The notes under the pieces were generated by a model that was given only the letters and a program-made list of their open reading frames with translations, searched no databases and had not been told where the DNA came from. Below, one piece after another: positions 31,658 through 34,788 of a stretch of DNA of 34,788 bases. The position numbers and the translations under genes were made by a program. This stretch comes from a bacterium (GTDB lineage Bacteria > JAMCPX01): positions 1 to 34,788 of the forward strand of contig JAJYLM010000004.1 of assembly GCA_021787655.1 (NCBI GenBank), written 5' to 3'. Within the stretch, counting starts at the first letter, position 1. Every line of letters begins with the position of its first letter.

Positions 31658-31842
31658 GTGTTTCTCCTAATAGGTTTTTAATTTTAATAGTAATAAAGAG
31701 TGTGAAAAAAGAGAGCATGCGCTCTATACTATTGAAATCGTTGTACCTCCGCATGTTTGTCCATGTTTATTGTCTTGTTCATAGTTTGTTGATAAATAAT
31801 ATAAAAAATAAATTGCAACTTATCAACAACTTTTTAAAGAGA
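31658..31842. other. AT-rich dnaA-dnaN intergenic region with two inverted DnaA-box-like 9-mers; candidate part of oriC
   Basis: TGTTGATAA (31787-31795) and TTATCAACA (31820-31828). Confidence 0.4.
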
Positions 31843-33156
31843 TTATCCTAACCCTTTTTTTATCTTTTCAACAGCGTCCTTGATGCTTTGGTTCTCCTGG
31901 ATCATCCCGGAAATTTTATTCACGGAGTGAATGACCGTAGAATGATCCTTATTTCCAAACTGGAGCCCGATCTCCGGGTATGAAGCGTTCGTGAGCGTGC
32001 GGGACAAAAACATGGCAATCTGCCGCGGGAGTGCAATGAACTTCATCCGCTTATTCGAGAGAAGGTCGGAAACCTTGATCTTGAAGTGCATCGCAACGGC
32101 CTTTTGTATGTCGTCGATGGTAAGCCACTTGTCTTTTTTCCGGATCAATCCGGACAGGACTTCTTTTGCAACGTGGATGTTGAGTTTCGTCTTGGTCAGC
32201 AAGGCGTACGCGGAGAGCCGGGTCAGATAGCCTTCAAGTTCACGGATGTTCGACTGGGTGTTGTAGGCGAGAAAAAATGCAATTTCGTCATCGATGCCAA
32301 TGTGGTCGTCCTCTGCCTTCTTTTTGATGATCGCGACCTTTGTCTCGATATCAGGTACCTGGATATCTGCTATGAGCCCCATTTCGAACCTGCTCCTCAG
32401 ACGTTCCTCGATATTGGGTATCTCTTTCGGAAGCTTGTCCGACGTAAACACGATCTGTTTTTTTTCTTCATACAGCGTGTTGAACGTGTGAAACATTTCT
32501 TCCTGGGAGCGCTCCTTGTTGGAGATGAACTGGATATCGTCGATCAGTAAGACATCGCAGTTCCGGTATACCTCACGGAACAGATCCATCTTCCGGTCCC
32601 TGAGGTGGTTGACGAGATCGTTCACGAAATTCTCGGTCGTAATGTAAATGATGTTCAGGCCGTTATGCTCGTTGTCGATGAGGTTGCCGATCGCATTGAT
32701 GACATGGGTTTTTCCCAGCCCGACCCCGCCATAGATGAAGAGAGGGTTGTATGCCTTCCCGGGGTTCTGGGATACGGCAATTGCAGCGGCACTTGCGAAT
32801 TTATTCGATTCGCCGACGACGTAATTATCGAAGGTATAATTTTTGAGAAGTCCCTTGGAGTTGTTCAGGGGAATAAACCCGGCAGGTGGCAGTTTCTGGC
32901 TGTTTGTCTCTAAATCTTCTCTGTCATCGATGACCAGTTCGACACTCGTGGTATCATTCAGGAGTGTCCTTGCCAGCTTGACGATATCTTCATGGTAATG
33001 ACTCTTAATCCAGTCCAGCGAAAAATCATCCGGAACACCAAGGACCAGAGCATTATTGTCAAAACTCAATGGATTTAAAATAGTTATCCACGGATCATCA
33101 TTCGTATCTTTATACATACTGACAAGTTCTTTTTTTATCTTTTCCCAAGCTTCCAT
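31843..33156 (-). CDS. dnaA: Chromosomal replication initiator protein DnaA
   Basis: YNPLFIYGGVGLGKTHVINAIGN, CDVLLIDDIQFISNKERSQEEMFHTFN, C-terminal LPRQIAMFLSRTLTNASYPEIGLQFGNKDHSTVIHS. Start MEAWEKIKKE at 33156. Confidence 0.97.
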   Translation of the reverse strand: MEAWEKIKKELVSMYKDTNDDPWITILNPLSFDNNALVLGVPDDFSLDWIKSHYHEDIVKLARTLLNDTTSVELVIDDREDLETNSQKLPPAGFIPLNNSKGLLKNYTFDNYVVGESNKFASAAAIAVSQNPGKAYNPLFIYGGVGLGKTHVINAIGNLIDNEHNGLNIIYITTENFVNDLVNHLRDRKMDLFREVYRNCDVLLIDDIQFISNKERSQEEMFHTFNTLYEEKKQIVFTSDKLPKEIPNIEERLRSRFEMGLIADIQVPDIETKVAIIKKKAEDDHIGIDDEIAFFLAYNTQSNIRELEGYLTRLSAYALLTKTKLNIHVAKEVLSGLIRKKDKWLTIDDIQKAVAMHFKIKVSDLLSNKRMKFIALPRQIAMFLSRTLTNASYPEIGLQFGNKDHSTVIHSVNKISGMIQENQSIKDAVEKIKKGLG

Positions 33157-33481
33157 TGAGCCTCCCTTATAATTAGCATATAATTTGTTGTGTAACTTGT
33201 TGAGATCAAAAGCAAACCAACGAGAGAAACACACAAGTTTTTCAACACCTGTGGAAAACTTAAAAAGTCGTTATAAAATAAATAATTATAGCTCATATTA
33301 TCTGTTTTTTTTCAGGCGTTTGCAGTATCAGTTGCAGCCTTTTTGAAACAATATATAGTATGGTCCAAAAAATAACCACAACGTGTTGTTTTTATATAAG
33401 ATATTGAAATATAAAAACAAATTAGCTTTTTTCATGACCTCATATTATGCAATAATAGTTGCTTGTCAAGCTTTTAATTAT

Positions 33482-33491
33482 ATATTTTATA
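33482..33491. repeat. Target-site duplication, left copy (ATATTTTATA)
   Basis: Identical 10-mer at 34770-34779 flanking the IS. Confidence 0.8.
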
Positions 33492-33492
33492 C

Positions 33493-34769
33493 CACTACTG
33501 TCCGGTTAAAATAAAGCAAGCTGATGGTCCAATTTATTCAGCTTATGCAGGTTATACTGGTTGATGGACAATAAGTCAATGATTGAAACCTTAAAAAACA
33601 CCGCTTCTGAGAGAATCCTCGTGAGCTCTGTGAGCGACTTGGCGTATTTGGTCTGGTATTTTATATAAGCGAGCAACAGATAGTAGCACATGGCTACCCA
33701 TATCTGAGTCAATACCGCATTCTTATTTGTTCCGAGGAATGATTTTATCTTGAGGTTTTGTTTTATCCATTTAAAAAACAGTTCTATCTGCCAGCGGGAC
33801 TTGTAAATCTGTGTAATGGTGAATGCAGACAGCTTAAAATTATTGGTGAGAAATATAAGCTCTTTCCCTTTTTCAGGGTCTTGATAGCCCACCAGTCTGA
33901 GCTGGTTCGGGTATTTCTTACTCGTATAAAAGCCCGTAAGCCGGATGGTCTGGTCAAATAACAGACCCTTTTTTCTCTCCACATCCTGCTGTCCGATAAC
34001 CGAGTAGTTGATATTGCTCTTTGCCCGTGTGACAAAGAAAACCCCTTTATTATTAAGGGAATTCAACCAGTTATAATCAATGTACCCCCTGTCAACAGAA
34101 ACGATGCTGTCCGGTAACAAGGGAAATGCTTCCTCTTTTACCACTTTTGTTTCATGATGCTTGGCATCCGTTACAACCAGAAAGGATGGGATTGACCCGC
34201 TGTGGTCATACTGATAGTGCAGTTTCAATGCGCCTTTGGTCTTTCGGAACTTTGCCCAGGGATACATGGAAAGACATAGGTCGATGACCGTAGCGTCAAT
34301 GCTGTACAGAGGATTCTTGAACCGAAACTTGTGCTTGGGCGTTACGTCCTTGGTCTTGTTCAGTATCGCATAGAAAAGCTTCTCATATACCTCGTAGCTG
34401 CGGCTTCTGTTCGCATCGGATATGGTGGAACGGTGAATATCTTGTAACCCCATATGATACCATGCTGCTTTATGAGTATTCAGAGAGGTTATGATGTCCC
34501 GCAGGGAATCTTTCCCCTTCATCTGGGCATACAACAGGGTTATAAACTGCTGCCAGGTGGTGTAATACTTTATATACCGGTCGTTTTGATACGTGCTTAC
34601 CAGCGACTCGAATTTGTATCTCGGTACAATTTGTAGCAATTCATTGAGCACTGTGTTAAGAGAACTCATAGCTTGGGCCTCCTTTGTTTATCACTATTAG
34701 CAAGCGATAGGGTACATTACCCCACTGGAGGCTTCAAGCATTTTTACAGATTTTTACCGGACACGAGTG
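33493..34769 (-). mobile_element. Complete IS4-family insertion sequence (DUF4372-type transposase)
   Basis: Imperfect terminal inverted repeats CACTACTGTCCGGTTAAAA / CACTCGTGTCCGGTAAAAA plus flanking 10-bp direct repeat. Confidence 0.88.
33506..34669 (-). CDS. IS4-family transposase
   Basis: YSIDATVIDLCLS (first D), VSVDRGYIDYNWL (second D), YKSRWQIELFFKWIK matching the IS4 Y-(2)-R-(3)-E-(6)-K signature. Confidence 0.93.
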   Translation of the reverse strand: MSSLNTVLNELLQIVPRYKFESLVSTYQNDRYIKYYTTWQQFITLLYAQMKGKDSLRDIITSLNTHKAAWYHMGLQDIHRSTISDANRSRSYEVYEKLFYAILNKTKDVTPKHKFRFKNPLYSIDATVIDLCLSMYPWAKFRKTKGALKLHYQYDHSGSIPSFLVVTDAKHHETKVVKEEAFPLLPDSIVSVDRGYIDYNWLNSLNNKGVFFVTRAKSNINYSVIGQQDVERKKGLLFDQTIRLTGFYTSKKYPNQLRLVGYQDPEKGKELIFLTNNFKLSAFTITQIYKSRWQIELFFKWIKQNLKIKSFLGTNKNAVLTQIWVAMCYYLLLAYIKYQTKYAKSLTELTRILSEAVFFKVSIIDLLSINQYNLHKLNKLDHQLALF

Positions 34770-34779
34770 ATATTTTATA
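34770..34779. repeat. Target-site duplication, right copy (ATATTTTATA)
   Basis: Identical 10-mer at 33482-33491. Confidence 0.8.
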
Positions 34780-34788
34780 TAACAATAG

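Overview
The window is mostly ordinary bacterial chromosome, densely coded and rather GC-rich, ending near a dnaA/dnaN locus. From left to right I read: a 3'-truncated mutS (-); a cluster of short palindromic repeats; topA-dprA (-); xerC/D-hslV-hslU-argB-argD (+); argF-glmU-glmS-antiporter (+); a PilZ-domain gene (-); an AT-richer two-gene block encoding a multi-Cys (zinc-knuckle-like) protein and a TPR-like/SNF2 helicase (-); a long leftward series of lipase, etfA, etfB, class A PBP, lpxL-type acyltransferase, lpxK, lipoprotein and mtnP (-); a small DUF2892-like membrane protein (+); rubrerythrin (-); dnaN and dnaA (-); and a complete IS4-family element with terminal inverted repeats and a 10-bp target duplication just upstream of dnaA. 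No CRISPR array, tRNA or rRNA was seen. The best candidate for something under-described is the translationally coupled SNF2 helicase + Cys-rich protein pair (17618-21066). Secondary points of interest are a run of hairpins in the mtnP leader, a 13-bp perfect inverted repeat over the topA stop codon, a degenerate heptanucleotide tandem repeat before argD, and the IS insertion in the putative origin region. All family calls come from reading motifs by eye; no database search was run.
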